Assembly: GCF_013055795.1 (NCBI RefSeq)
Contig: NZ_JABETO010000005.1
Location: 214,236 to 278,235, forward strand
Length of the DNA: 64,000 bases
DNA from: Streptomyces sp. I05A-00742
GTDB taxonomy: Bacteria > Actinomycetota > Actinomycetes > Streptomycetales > Streptomycetaceae
Reading direction: 5' to 3'
The position numbers and the translations under genes were made by a program. Shown one piece after another: positions 45,086 to 54,028 of the stretch. The notes beneath the pieces were generated by a model, which was given only the letters and a program-made list of their open reading frames with translations, was not told where the DNA came from and did no database searches. Numbering within the stretch: the stretch's first letter is position 1; every line of letters begins with the position of its first letter.

Positions 45086-45682
45086 TCAGGTGCAGTCGGC
45101 CAGACGCCGTCGGCACTCGTCGAGCGCCTGCGTCACGGCCCCGTGCTCATCGCCGTCCGCAGGGCCGAGGAGTTCGCCGGCGGCCACCAGGGCCGCCCAG
45201 AAATCCGCCGGCCGGCTGTGAGCGGCACGGGGCCCGACACGCGTGAGCAAGCGGAACGCACTCGCCACCTCGCCCGTGGCGAAGCTGCGCGAGAGGCCGA
45301 GGCCAACCCTGCTCGCCACACCACCCATGGCGCGCGTAGCGGCCCACAGGTGTTCCACGATCGCCGTCTCCCGCCCATCGAGCCGCTTCGGGACGTCGAA
45401 CACGCCGGTCGTCTCCAGGAGTTCGCCGTACAGCTCCTCCTCGCCCGGGCGGAACCCCCCGTGCACCCGCTCCCGCTCATCGCGGAGCCGCCGCGACATC
45501 TCCGGCTCCGCTATCCCCAGCGCCAGGCCGACGGCCAGCGCGGCGTCCCCCCACCGCGGCGTCCGCGCGGCGAGCTCGCCGCATACCCCGGCCGGCGCCG
45601 CCCCCGCCCGCAGCCGCTCCCTGGCGGCCGCGACCAATGCCTCATGGACGTCGTTCCCGCCGCTCACCGTCCCGCCGCCCAT
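45086..45682 (-). CDS. Hypothetical protein, 198 aa
   Basis: I do not recognise the family. The product is Ala/Arg/Glu-rich and probably all helical (VHEALVAAARERLRAGAAPAG, GEEELYGELLETTGVFDVPKRLDGRE, AIVEHLWAATRAMGG). There is no signal or membrane segment. Starts are possible at ATG 45682 and at GTG 45667. Good GC3 on this strand supports a real gene. It lies 50 bp after nadE on the same strand and could be its operon partner. Confidence 0.6.
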   Translation of the reverse strand: MGGGTVSGGNDVHEALVAAARERLRAGAAPAGVCGELAARTPRWGDAALAVGLALGIAEPEMSRRLRDERERVHGGFRPGEEELYGELLETTGVFDVPKRLDGRETAIVEHLWAATRAMGGVASRVGLGLSRSFATGEVASAFRLLTRVGPRAAHSRPADFWAALVAAGELLGPADGDEHGAVTQALDECRRRLADCT

Positions 45683-45732
45683 CTCTGCCCCCGGCCGGGA
45701 GCCGCACCCTGGCGGCAAACGCCGGACAGGCT

Positions 45733-46563
45733 TCAGGGTGCCAGCGGCAGCTGACGCTTGTGGTCGGTGAGGCGGTAGCGGTTGACGATCGTCTCGAAGA
45801 CCCGCTCGTCCACCGGCTTGCCTTCCAGGAAGTCATCGATGTCGTCGTAGGTGACCCCGAGGGCGTCCTCGTCGGCCTTGCCCGGGTCCAGGGTCTCCAG
45901 GTCGGCCGTCGGCGTCTTCCACACCAGCTCGGCGGGCGCGCCCAGCGCGTCCGCGACGGCGCGCACCCGGCGCTTGGTCAGTCCGGTCAGCGGCACCAGG
46001 TCGGCGGCGCCGTCACCGAACTTGGTGAAGAAGCCGGAGACGGCCTCGGCCGCGTGGTCCGTGCCGACGACCAGGCCACCGTGCGCACCGGCCACCGCGT
46101 ACTGGGCGATCATGCGCTGCCGGGCTTTGATGTTGCCGTGCACGAAGTCCTGGTGGTGGGCGTCACGGAAGTCCACACCGGCGGCCAGCGCCGCGTCGAG
46201 CGCGGCGTCGCTCGCCGGCTTGATGTCCACGGTCAGCACGTGATCGGCCCGGATGAAGGACAGTGCGAGCTGCGCGTCGCGCTCGTCGGCCTGGACCCCG
46301 TAGGGCAGCCTCATCGCGTAGAACCGCGCCTCGTGCCCCGCGGCCCGGGCCCGCTCGACCGCGAGCTGGCACAGCCGGCCGGCGGTCGTGGAGTCGACGC
46401 CACCGCTGATGCCGAGCACGAGGGACCGCAGACCGGTCGAGACCAGCCGCTCGGCGAGGAACGCCACCCGGCGCTCGATCTCCCGCTCCGCCTCGAAGAT
46501 CTCGGCGACCTCAAGTTCCCGCGCGATCTCCTGCTGCAGGGCCATGGACGCCGGCTCGCTCAC
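45733..46563 (-). CDS. nadE: NH3-dependent NAD+ synthetase
   Basis: This makes NAD+ from deamido-NAD with ammonia and ATP, the last step of NAD biosynthesis. It is the short 276-aa form without a glutaminase domain. The PP-loop SGGVDS (53-58) lies in LVLGISGGVDSTTAGRL. Other signatures are VHGNIKARQRMIAQYA, VVGTDHAAEAVSGFFTKFGDGAADL and LPLTGL-like VPLTGLTKRRVR. It starts at GTG 46563 with GAGGAAC upstream. The 200 bp upstream to 46764 hold no gene. Confidence 0.96.
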   Translation of the reverse strand: MSEPASMALQQEIARELEVAEIFEAEREIERRVAFLAERLVSTGLRSLVLGISGGVDSTTAGRLCQLAVERARAAGHEARFYAMRLPYGVQADERDAQLALSFIRADHVLTVDIKPASDAALDAALAAGVDFRDAHHQDFVHGNIKARQRMIAQYAVAGAHGGLVVGTDHAAEAVSGFFTKFGDGAADLVPLTGLTKRRVRAVADALGAPAELVWKTPTADLETLDPGKADEDALGVTYDDIDDFLEGKPVDERVFETIVNRYRLTDHKRQLPLAP

Positions 46564-46764
46564 GTCTGTTCCTCGTTCCCGTTCACCGTGTGCTATCGCG
46601 CTCAGCCTACCTGCCGCTCTCTCGCGACTTTCGCCGCAGTGAGCGGCCTCCGGCCCCCGGCGCGGGCGGCACGGCCCACCGGTTGTCGTACCCCCTCGCT
46701 ACGGTCGTACATGCGTCTCCCTGAGCCGACTCGTCCATGGTCCGGCGGGGGCGGGCCGCTGGGA

Positions 46765-47541
46765 TCAGCCGTGGAGTTCGTAGAGGTGGAAGGCCAAGTT
46801 GGCGCCGTGGGGCAGGGTCGGCGGCGGAGTGATGCTCCGGAGGCGATGGCTCTTCGCGAAGGCCAGGCGGAGGGAGTCGTGGGCGATCCGGTCGCTCGCC
46901 TTGATGGCGATCAGGCAGGGCAGGCCGTCGCGGGAGCGGCGGATGTCGTCGAGGATGTCCGGGACCGGCGGTGAGGTGCGGGTCAGGTCCAGTCCGGCGG
47001 GGGTGGAGGCGGGCCAGGGAGGGTCGATGAAGTAGGTGTCGCGCATGCTGCGGGCGGGGAGCCTGCCGAGCAGGTCCCGGTAGTCGCCGAGGTGCAGACG
47101 GACGTCGGCGCCGACGCGGCCGAGGTTGTGGGACGTGGCGGCGTGGACGGCGGGGTCGAGTTCGGCCGCGTCCACGGTGATGCCGAGGCGGACGCCGAGG
47201 TGATGGCTGAAGTTCCCCGAACCGCAGAACAGGTCCACAAGCAGCGGATCTTCGCCTCCGGGCGGGGAGAAGGCATGCAATGCGGCGAGGACGTCGGCGA
47301 CTTCGGCGGCGTGGGCGTCGGCACAGCATTCGACCGCTGTACGTCCCAGCAGCCGGATGCCCTCCGACTGCATCTCCGTCGCGGGAATCCCGTACAGGGA
47401 GAGCCCTTCGGGGCGGCCGTGGACGAGCCGTCCGGCCTCGCACAGTTGCTCGCCGGTCAGGACGGTGGTGCGCAGATCGCCCAGGAGCCGGTCGCGGAGT
47501 GCGAAGTAGGGGGCATGGCCGTTGGAGACAGAACTGGTCAT
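46765..47541 (-). CDS. SAM-dependent methyltransferase with DPPW motif
   Basis: A 258-aa class I methyltransferase. An N-terminal helical part (about 85 residues) precedes the SAM-binding loop LLVDLFCGSGNFSHHLG. Then come VDAAELDPAVHAATSHNLGRVGADV and the catalytic DPPW motif (YFIDPPWPAS), typical of enzymes that methylate exocyclic amines of nucleobases (RsmD-like or N6-adenine type). The C-terminal strands CLIAIKASDRIAHDSL support this. Whether the target is RNA, DNA or protein is unknown. The ATG at 47541 faces a second methyltransferase gene. Confidence 0.82.
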   Translation of the reverse strand: MTSSVSNGHAPYFALRDRLLGDLRTTVLTGEQLCEAGRLVHGRPEGLSLYGIPATEMQSEGIRLLGRTAVECCADAHAAEVADVLAALHAFSPPGGEDPLLVDLFCGSGNFSHHLGVRLGITVDAAELDPAVHAATSHNLGRVGADVRLHLGDYRDLLGRLPARSMRDTYFIDPPWPASTPAGLDLTRTSPPVPDILDDIRRSRDGLPCLIAIKASDRIAHDSLRLAFAKSHRLRSITPPPTLPHGANLAFHLYELHG

Positions 47542-47670
47542 GCGGGGCTCGCTCCCGGGAAGAGAAGGGGATCACCACGGATTGACAACTGTGTGTGGTG
47601 GATCTGACCCTCAGTGTAGTGACGGCGCCTCGGTGTGGGTGCCCGCCTTGCCCGGAAGAGGAGCCGCACG

Positions 47671-49191
47671 ATGACCATGGACCAGCCTGCCCCGCAGCCC
47701 GCCCCGCAGCCCGCCTTCCCCGCCCGGCCTCCCGGCACGGCGGAGGCCGCTCGCCTCTTCGACGCACTCGGCAAGACGTACGAGGACACCTACTCCGGAA
47801 ATCCCGCGCAGCTGGCGGCGATCGACTGGCTGCTGGCCCGTCTGCCGGAACGGGCACGGGTGATGGACATCGGGTCCGGCACCGGCAGACCGACCGCCGC
47901 CCTGATCACGGCGGCCGGGCACGACGTGACCGGCTACGACGTGTCGAAGACGATGACCGAGCTGGCCCGCGCACAGGTCCCGCGCGCCCGGTTCGAGCAG
48001 GCCGACGTGCGGACCCTGCCGGAGACCCCCGGGCAGTGGGACGCCATCACCGCGTTCTTCCCCCTCCTCCAGATGCCCCGCGCCGACCTGGACGCCACCC
48101 TCGCCAGGATCGCCCGCTGGCTGGCCCCGGGCGGACTCCTCGCCTTCGCCACCGTGCCCTCCGACATCGAGGACCAGGAGATCCGGTGGATGGGCCGGAC
48201 CCTCCGCTGCACCAGCTACCCGGCCGAGACCTACGGGCGGCTCCTGCGCGAGGCCGGCCTGGACGTCGTCCACGAACACCTCGACACCTTCCACCCCGAC
48301 TTCCCCGGCGCGCCCCCCGAGGAGCACCTCTTCATCCACGCGCGCAAGCCCGGCGGCCCGGCCGTCACCCCGCACGCCCTGGCCGGTCCGTACCCGCTGC
48401 CCGCCGTCTACCGGGGGCCGCACGAGCTCAGCGAGCAGGGCTGGCTGAACATGGAGGCCCGCTTCGAGCGCCACGACATCGCCCTCGTCGTGGACGCGCT
48501 CGCCCGCAACACCCGTGTCCTGGACGTCGGCGGCGGCACCGGCGCGGTCGTCCGCGAGATCGCCGCCCGCCTCGGGTCCGTGACCACCGTCGAGCCGCAC
48601 GCGGCACGCGAGGAAAGCATGCGGCACCTGGCCGTGGACGGCGTGACCGTGCTGCCCGGACGCGCCGAGCGGCTTCCGCTGCGGGACGCGCGGTTCGACG
48701 CCGCCGTGGCCACCTGGGTGCTGCACTACACCGACGACCCCGAGGCCGCCGTCGCCGAGATGGCCCGCACCGTCGACCGCGCCCACCCCGAAGCGAGGAT
48801 CGTTCTCGTCCAGGGCGCCCCCGACAACGAACTCGTCGACCTGTGGAACCGCACCTGCGCCCCGCTCGTCGGCGAACCCCGCGATCACCAGGGCCACCTG
48901 CTCACCCTCGCCGCCCGAACCCTCGCCGGGCACGGCTTCGACGACATCTCCTTCACCCGCGCCCGCGTCGACGTGGTCTTCCCCGAGGTCGGCGCCGAAG
49001 CCAAGGCCCAGGCGGCGGCCGAAGTCCTGGCAGGCTTCTGGAACACCGGTCACCCCCGGCTCGACCGGCTCCACGAGGCCCTGCTGCCCACCCTGCGCGA
49101 CCACTTCGCCACCGGCACCGACCGCTTCAACGACGACGCCGTCATGCTCGTCGCCCGCCCTTCAGCATCCGCCACCGCAGGTCGCCGATAG
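47671..49191 (+). CDS. Protein with two fused class I methyltransferase domains
   Basis: The 506-aa chain carries two Methyltransf_11/25-like domains. The first (about 20-240) has the SAM loop RVMDIGSGTGRPTAAL and PRARFEQADVRTLPETPGQWD. The second (about 245-500) has RVLDVGGGTGAVVREIAARLG, VTVLPGRAERLPLRDARFDAAVATWVLHYTDD. The overall pattern suggests small-molecule O/N/C-methylation. The substrate is unknown. ATG 47671 follows GGAAGAGGAG. It is divergent from the DPPW methyltransferase with 129 bp between, and is followed 34 bp downstream by an esterase gene that may be co-transcribed. Confidence 0.85.
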   Translation: MTMDQPAPQPAPQPAFPARPPGTAEAARLFDALGKTYEDTYSGNPAQLAAIDWLLARLPERARVMDIGSGTGRPTAALITAAGHDVTGYDVSKTMTELARAQVPRARFEQADVRTLPETPGQWDAITAFFPLLQMPRADLDATLARIARWLAPGGLLAFATVPSDIEDQEIRWMGRTLRCTSYPAETYGRLLREAGLDVVHEHLDTFHPDFPGAPPEEHLFIHARKPGGPAVTPHALAGPYPLPAVYRGPHELSEQGWLNMEARFERHDIALVVDALARNTRVLDVGGGTGAVVREIAARLGSVTTVEPHAAREESMRHLAVDGVTVLPGRAERLPLRDARFDAAVATWVLHYTDDPEAAVAEMARTVDRAHPEARIVLVQGAPDNELVDLWNRTCAPLVGEPRDHQGHLLTLAARTLAGHGFDDISFTRARVDVVFPEVGAEAKAQAAAEVLAGFWNTGHPRLDRLHEALLPTLRDHFATGTDRFNDDAVMLVARPSASATAGRR

Positions 49192-49225
49192 CGTGGATCC
49201 GAAACCCGAGTGACGAGGAGGCCGC

Positions 49226-50143
49226 GTGCGATTCGCGCTGGACGCCCTGTTCGCCGATGTGCCCGCGGAGCAGGTCGATGAAGCCCGCGACTTCTACAGG
49301 TCGAGGATGCCGGGCCGTGGACCCGGCACCCTGGAGGAGCTCAAGGAGGCACGAGCGAAGAGGCCCACTCCTCCCGCCGCCGATCCGCCTGCCATCGAAG
49401 AGACGATCGAAGCCCCGGAAGCGCCTGTCCCCGTACGGATCTTCACCCCTGCCGACGGTCCGCCGCGGGGCGTCTACCTGGACATCCACGGCGGCGGCTT
49501 CTACATGGACTCCGCGGCCCGAGGCGACATACGCAACCGCGAGCTCGCGGACGCCCTGCACCTCGCCGTCGTCAGCGTCGACTACCGCCTGGCACCCGAA
49601 CACCCCTGGCCCGCAGCACCCGACGACTGCGAAGCAGCGGCACTCTGGCTCGTCGAGGAATCCGCTGCCCGCTTCGGTACGTCCCGCCTCGCGATCGGCG
49701 GAAGCTCCGCCGGAGCCACCCTCGCCCTGGCGACCCTGCTCCGCCTGAGAGACCGAGGCACCGTCGGCCAATTCACCGGCGCTGCCCTCCAATTCGGCAC
49801 CTACGACCTGAGCGCCCAGACCCCGGCCGGCCGCCGCATCGCCGACGAATACTTCCTCCAGGCGTACGCTGGCCATGTGGAAGACCGCACCGTTCCCGAC
49901 ATCTCCCCCCTCTACGGCGCCCTCGGCGGGCTTCCCCCCACGCTGCTGATCGTCGGAAGTGAAGACGTGGTGCTGGAGGACAGCCTGGCACTGGCAGGCC
50001 GCCTGTCAGCAGCCGGCAACGACGTCGACATCCGCGTCTACCCCGAATCACCCCACGGCTTCACGGGCCACCCCACGGCAATGGCCCGGACAGCGCTCGG
50101 CGACATCAACTCCTGGCTGCGGGAGCGGATTGCGCAGCCGTAG
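49226..50143 (+). CDS. Alpha/beta hydrolase, hormone-sensitive-lipase type
   Basis: A 305-aa esterase with the oxyanion motif DIHGGGFYMDS, VSVDYRLAPEHPWPAAPDDCE, the nucleophile in IGGSSAGATLAL, Asp in IVGSEDVVLED and His in YPESPHGFTGHP, i.e. a complete triad. It likely cleaves short-chain esters. GTG 49226 has a GAGGAGG site 7 nt upstream. The last residues of the binding lid (MRFALDALFADVPAEQ) are typical of the HSL cap. It may act with the methyltransferase just upstream. Confidence 0.9.
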   Translation: MRFALDALFADVPAEQVDEARDFYRSRMPGRGPGTLEELKEARAKRPTPPAADPPAIEETIEAPEAPVPVRIFTPADGPPRGVYLDIHGGGFYMDSAARGDIRNRELADALHLAVVSVDYRLAPEHPWPAAPDDCEAAALWLVEESAARFGTSRLAIGGSSAGATLALATLLRLRDRGTVGQFTGAALQFGTYDLSAQTPAGRRIADEYFLQAYAGHVEDRTVPDISPLYGALGGLPPTLLIVGSEDVVLEDSLALAGRLSAAGNDVDIRVYPESPHGFTGHPTAMARTALGDINSWLRERIAQP

Positions 50144-50292
50144 GAGGTCTGTCGCGAACTTGACCCTGGAGCCCGAACGCCGCGTCAAGCACAGCATGTT
50201 GTGCGGATGAGCGCCCCGCCGCAATGTCAGTGGCGTCTGGGAGGCTGCCTCGCAGGGCGGCATGCGCCGCTCGGCCGACGTGGAGGGGCAGC

Positions 50293-51159
50293 ATGGCAGA
50301 GCAAGTGGGCAGCGCGGGCAGGCGGAACCACGATGAACCCGACGACGCGGAACCGGTCGCCCACCTCACGTACGAGGATATTCCGGACGACGACACGACC
50401 CCCCTGTGGGAAGCACTGATGGACAACCGGCCCGAGCTCGTCAAAAGTCTCGTCGCCGCCGGAGCAGACCCCTGGCTCCCCGTGCTCTGCGGATGGTCGC
50501 CGGGACGGCTCAGCCTCGCCGGGCCCACACCGGGACTGTTCGCGGTCCCGGAGGGCGAACGAGGACTGAACGCCGCAGAGCATGCGGCAGTACTCGAGGC
50601 CAAACGCCTCCGCGCCGTCCTGGGCGACCCCGACCGCACTTGCCTGGGCCTGGCATGCGTGCGCGGCATCGACGCCGCGGAGGCGATACGCCGCCTGGAG
50701 GCCACTCCCATGCACGGCAGCAGACTGCAAGCCCTGCCGGAGGATCTCTGGGCCGGACACAGCACCGAGGACCAGGCGTGGATGGTCGGCGTGACCACCG
50801 TGCCCGGCGGTTGCATCGTCACCCAGCCGTGGGGCGTCGCACCGCAAGCACCCGGGGTGCAAGAGCGGCTGTCCGCAGGCACCGTCTGCTACGGCCTGTT
50901 CGTCAACCCGAAGAGCGGTGAGCAGGGAACCATCACCCGTGACGGTGACCTCGTGGCATGGGGCCTCTACCCCGGCGGCGGCCCCACCCCCCACGACACA
51001 CGGACACCCGACGACGTCCTGCTCGCCTACCTCCACCGGGGCAACGCCGTGGCCCACGCCTGCGCCTGGGCAGGGCTGCGCCCGACCGACGCACGCGCCG
51101 TCGACGGTCCCCCCGAGGTCTGGGTGGAACTCCCCAGGCGCGACTACTGGGAGCACTGA
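50293..51159 (+). CDS. Ankyrin-repeat-containing protein
   Basis: The 288-aa protein has an ankyrin-like pair of helices near residue 40 (TPLWEALMDNRPELVKSLVAAGADPWLP and GWSPGRLSLAGPTPGLF), a shape also seen in DUF-type Streptomyces proteins. The rest has Trp- and Gly-rich strands (DQAWMVGVTTVPGGCIVTQP, GEQGTITRDGDLVAWGLYPG), so the second half may be a separate beta-rich domain. The function is unknown. ATG 50293 follows GGAGGGG. It is convergent with the response regulator. The 149 bp before it hold no gene. Confidence 0.72.
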   Translation: MAEQVGSAGRRNHDEPDDAEPVAHLTYEDIPDDDTTPLWEALMDNRPELVKSLVAAGADPWLPVLCGWSPGRLSLAGPTPGLFAVPEGERGLNAAEHAAVLEAKRLRAVLGDPDRTCLGLACVRGIDAAEAIRRLEATPMHGSRLQALPEDLWAGHSTEDQAWMVGVTTVPGGCIVTQPWGVAPQAPGVQERLSAGTVCYGLFVNPKSGEQGTITRDGDLVAWGLYPGGGPTPHDTRTPDDVLLAYLHRGNAVAHACAWAGLRPTDARAVDGPPEVWVELPRRDYWEH

Positions 51160-51187
51160 AGGAGCAATTCATCCGACGGTTCGTGGG

Positions 51188-51856
51188 TCAGGCCCGCAGG
51201 TAGGTGAGGACGGCCAGGACCCTGCGGTGGGTCCTGTCCGTCGGAGGCAGGTCCAGCTTGGTGAGGATGTTGCCGATGTGCTTTCCGATCGCCGCTTCGG
51301 AAACCACCAGCTCCTTGGCGATGGCGGAGTTGGACTTGCCTTCGGCGATCAGTGCCAGCACCTCGCGTTCGCGCGGGGTGAGCTGTTCCAGCGGATCGCG
51401 GCGGCGGCGCAGCAACTGCCGCACCACCTCGGGATCGACCACCGTCCCGCCGTCCGCCACCTTGTGCAGCGCTTCCACGAACTCCTCGACTTGGCCGACC
51501 CGGTCCTTGAGCAGATAGCCGACGCCTGTTCCGTCGCCGGAGTCCAGGAGTTCGGCGGCGTACATCCGTTGCACGTACTGGCTGAGGACCAGGACCGGGA
51601 GTGTGGGGCGCTTCTCGCGCAGCCGCACTGCCGCGTGCAGGCCCTCGTCCTGGAAGGCAGGCGGCATGCGCACGTCCGTCACCACGATGTCGGGGGCATG
51701 CTCCTCGACTGCGGCGACCAGTGCCCGCGCGTCCCCGACGGCCGACACCACCTTGTGGCCGCAGCGACTGAGCAGGCCGATGAGCCCTTCCCGCAGCAGC
51801 ACGCTGTCTTCGGCCAGCACTACGCGAAGCGATCGGCCCCCTTGGTCAACTCGCAA
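51188..51856 (-). CDS. NarL/FixJ-type response regulator
   Basis: A two-component regulator of 222 aa. The receiver domain is LRVVLAEDSVLLREGLIGLL with acidic residues and the phospho-acceptor Asp in DIVVTDVRMPP, plus the switch Lys in GYLLKDRVG. The C-terminal LuxR HTH is LTPREREVLALIAEGKSNSAIAKELV and VSEAAIGKHIGNILTKLDL. It starts at TTG 51856 behind GGAG and overlaps the kinase gene by 37 nt. Later in-frame starts would delete the first strand of the fold. It should control the divergent ABC exporter. Confidence 0.92.
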   Translation of the reverse strand: MRVDQGGRSLRVVLAEDSVLLREGLIGLLSRCGHKVVSAVGDARALVAAVEEHAPDIVVTDVRMPPAFQDEGLHAAVRLREKRPTLPVLVLSQYVQRMYAAELLDSGDGTGVGYLLKDRVGQVEEFVEALHKVADGGTVVDPEVVRQLLRRRRDPLEQLTPREREVLALIAEGKSNSAIAKELVVSEAAIGKHIGNILTKLDLPPTDRTHRRVLAVLTYLRA

Positions 51857-53124
51857 GGAATCTCCACACGCAACAGAGTCGGTCCACCCGGCGGACTGGT
51901 CAGGGCAAGTCTGCCATCCAGGACCGATACCCGGTCCGCGAGACCGGTGAGGCCGCTGCCCACCGAGGGGTCCGCGCCGCCGCAGCCGTCGTCGCGCACC
52001 TCGAGGAAGAGACGTCCGCCGCGATGACCACCGCTCACCTGCGCGCTGTCGGCCCCGCTGTGCCTGGCGACGTTGGCCAGTGCCTCGCAGACCACGAAGT
52101 ACGCCGCGGCCTCGACCGCCTGGGCCGGCCGGCCAGGCAGTTCGAGCTCGACGTCGACGGGGACCACGCAGCGGTCGGCGGCGTCGCTGACCGCGGCTTG
52201 AAGGCCGTAGTCCGTGAGGACCTTGGGGTGGATGCCGTAGATGAGCTCGCGCAGCTCCGCGAGCGCCTTGCCCGCCTCCTCGTGGGCCTTGGTGAGCTGG
52301 TCGGCGAGCGGGCCGGGCGGGGCGTCGAGGCGGGCCAGCCCGAGGGCCATCGTCATGGCCACGAGGCGCTGTTGGGCGCCGTCGTGCAGATCGCGCTCGA
52401 TACGGCGCCGCTCGGCCTCGAAGGCATCGACCAGCCGGACGCGGGAGCGGGCCAGTTCGACCACCTTGGCGCCGAGCTCGCCCTCACGGGAGGCGATCAG
52501 CAGCCGGGCCAGCTCGGCACGAGCGCCCGCCGTGACACCGAGCACGTAGGCGCACAGGCCCATCAGGAACAGGCCCAGTACGGCGACGCCGAAAGCGGTC
52601 GGCCATGTGGTGACCGTCCACTGTTTGAGCACCTTCACCTCCTGGCCGTCGCCGACCGTGGCCATCAGCAGCGGGGTGGCGACCACGGACAGGGGGAAGA
52701 GCAGGGCGACCGTGATGACCAGGGCGTCGACCGGCCACAGCAGTCCGGCGAACAGCAGCGCGTACCCGAGCTCCCGCCAGGTCGTCTGTTCGCGCAGCCG
52801 GGTGGTCAGCCAGGCCCCCAGTCCCGGCGCGGCCGGCACCTGGTGCCGGCCGGACACCGGGTCGCGGTCGATCAGGCGCATCCTGCGCCGCTCCACCCAG
52901 GCCACCGGGATCCCGCCGAGGGCGACCACGACGAGCAGGGGCAGCCCCACCAGGACGATGGCGAGCGCACCGCAGACCACTGCCACCGTCACGACCCCCA
53001 CCAAGGTGGCTGCGCCGGTCACCGCACCGGTGAGCAGATACGCGGCGGAGCGCCAGGGCCAGGCCGACAGCAGGAAGCCCGGCCGGGACATGGCCTGCCA
53101 CACATTTCGAGGGTGCATGTGCAT
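51820..53124 (-). CDS. Sensor histidine kinase (HisKA_3 type)
   Basis: A 434-aa membrane kinase. The N-terminal sensor part has four hydrophobic helices (YLLTGAVTGAATLVGVVTVAV, IVLVGLPLLVVVALGGIPVA, ELGYALLFAGLLWPVDALVIT, AFGVAVLGLFLMGLCAYVLG). The phospho-acceptor His is in RRRIERDLHDGAQQRL. The ATPase has N, G1 and G2 boxes CEALANVARHSG, RDDGCGGADPSVGSGL. No start has a clear ribosome site. ATG 53124, ATG 53118 and GTG 53142 are possible. It is a cognate pair with the overlapping response regulator. The lack of an extracellular domain suggests it senses the membrane or the neighbouring transporter. Confidence 0.9.
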   Translation of the reverse strand: MHMHPRNVWQAMSRPGFLLSAWPWRSAAYLLTGAVTGAATLVGVVTVAVVCGALAIVLVGLPLLVVVALGGIPVAWVERRRMRLIDRDPVSGRHQVPAAPGLGAWLTTRLREQTTWRELGYALLFAGLLWPVDALVITVALLFPLSVVATPLLMATVGDGQEVKVLKQWTVTTWPTAFGVAVLGLFLMGLCAYVLGVTAGARAELARLLIASREGELGAKVVELARSRVRLVDAFEAERRRIERDLHDGAQQRLVAMTMALGLARLDAPPGPLADQLTKAHEEAGKALAELRELIYGIHPKVLTDYGLQAAVSDAADRCVVPVDVELELPGRPAQAVEAAAYFVVCEALANVARHSGADSAQVSGGHRGGRLFLEVRDDGCGGADPSVGSGLTGLADRVSVLDGRLALTSPPGGPTLLRVEIPCELTKGADRFA

Positions 53125-53175
53125 GACCGTAAGTGGCCCCACCGTGCCGGTGCCATCGGTCCAGGGTGCGGATCG

Positions 53176-53197
53176 GGGGTAGGCCTGGCACTACCCC
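53176..53197. promoter_or_regulatory. Candidate response-regulator box between TCS and ABC genes
   Basis: GGGGTAG-N8-CTACCCC is a perfect 7-bp inverted repeat in the divergent gap (53125-53290), about 94 bp before the ATPase start. Position and shape suit a LuxR-type regulator dimer site controlling both units. Confidence 0.62.
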
Positions 53198-53290
53198 AAG
53201 TCTCGTTCGGGCCGTACTGCGCCGCGAGGGGCTTCCGCGGTTTCGTGGAGGCACCAACGAGCCAAGGAAAAGGTACTGGTGGGGGAACAC

Positions 53291-54028
53291 ATGAACAACG
53301 ACGCGATCCGATTGCACTCCGTGACCCGGCGGTACGGCTCGCGCGGCACGTCCGTCACCGCCTTCGACCAGGTGTCGCTCGCCTTCCCCAGAGGGACCTT
53401 CACCGCCGTGATGGGCCCCTCCGGGTCCGGCAAGTCGACCCTGCTGCAGTGCGCCGCGGGCCTGGACCGGCCCACGTCGGGCTCGGTCACCGTGGGCGAC
53501 ACGGAGCTGACCGGGCTGAGCGAGACCGAGCTGACCCTGCTGCGCCGCGAGCGCATCGGCTTTGTGTTCCAGGCGTTCAACCTGCTGCCCTCGCTGACCG
53601 CCGAGCAGAATGTGGCCCTGCCGCTGCGGCTGGCCGGCCGCCGCCCGAAGAAGGCCCAGGTCCGCGAGGTGCTCCAACAGGTCGGACTCGGCGACCGGGC
53701 GCGGCACCGGCCGACGGAGATGTCCGGCGGCCAGCAGCAGCGGGTCGCTCTGGCCCGCGCCCTGATCACCCGCCCCGAAGTGCTGTTCGGCGATGAGCCG
53801 ACCGGCGCGCTCGACTCGCAGACCGGCCGCGAGGTGCTGACCCTGCTGCGCGGCATGGTCGACCGGGACGGCCAGACGATCATCATGGTCACCCACGACC
53901 CCGTCGCCGCCTCCTACGCCGACCGCGTCGTCTTCCTGGTCGACGGCCGTGTCAACGGCGAGCTGACCGGCACCTCCGCCGCGGTCATCGCGGCGCACAT
54001 GACCAAGCTCGAGGCGGCGCCGTGCTGA
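53291..54028 (+). CDS. ABC transporter ATP-binding protein (MacB/LolD type)
   Basis: A 245-aa ATPase with Walker A (GPSGSGKST), Q-loop (VFQAFNLLPSL), signature ([15 protein letters not shown]), Walker B (VLFGDEPTGALDSQTG) and switch His (MVTHDPVA). It is of the FtsE/LolD class that pairs with FtsX-like permeases to export peptides or lipoproteins or to resist envelope antibiotics. The ATG at 53291 has GGGGGAAC upstream. The frame to 53279 adds only four residues. It overlaps the permease by 7 nt. Confidence 0.94.
   Translation: MNNDAIRLHSVTRRYGSRGTSVTAFDQVSLAFPRGTFTAVMGPSGSGKSTLLQCAAGLDRPTSGSVTVGDTELTGLSETELTLLRRERIGFVFQAFNLLPSLTAEQNVALPLRLAGRRPKKAQVREVLQQVGLGDRARHRPTEMSGGQQQRVALARALITRPEVLFGDEPTGALDSQTGREVLTLLRGMVDRDGQTIIMVTHDPVAASYADRVVFLVDGRVNGELTGTSAAVIAAHMTKLEAAPC

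Noticed and set aside
47582..47625. TTGACA box as promoter for the two-domain methyltransferase
   Set aside because: No -10 at 16-19 bp. The nearest TAGTGA is 29 bp away.
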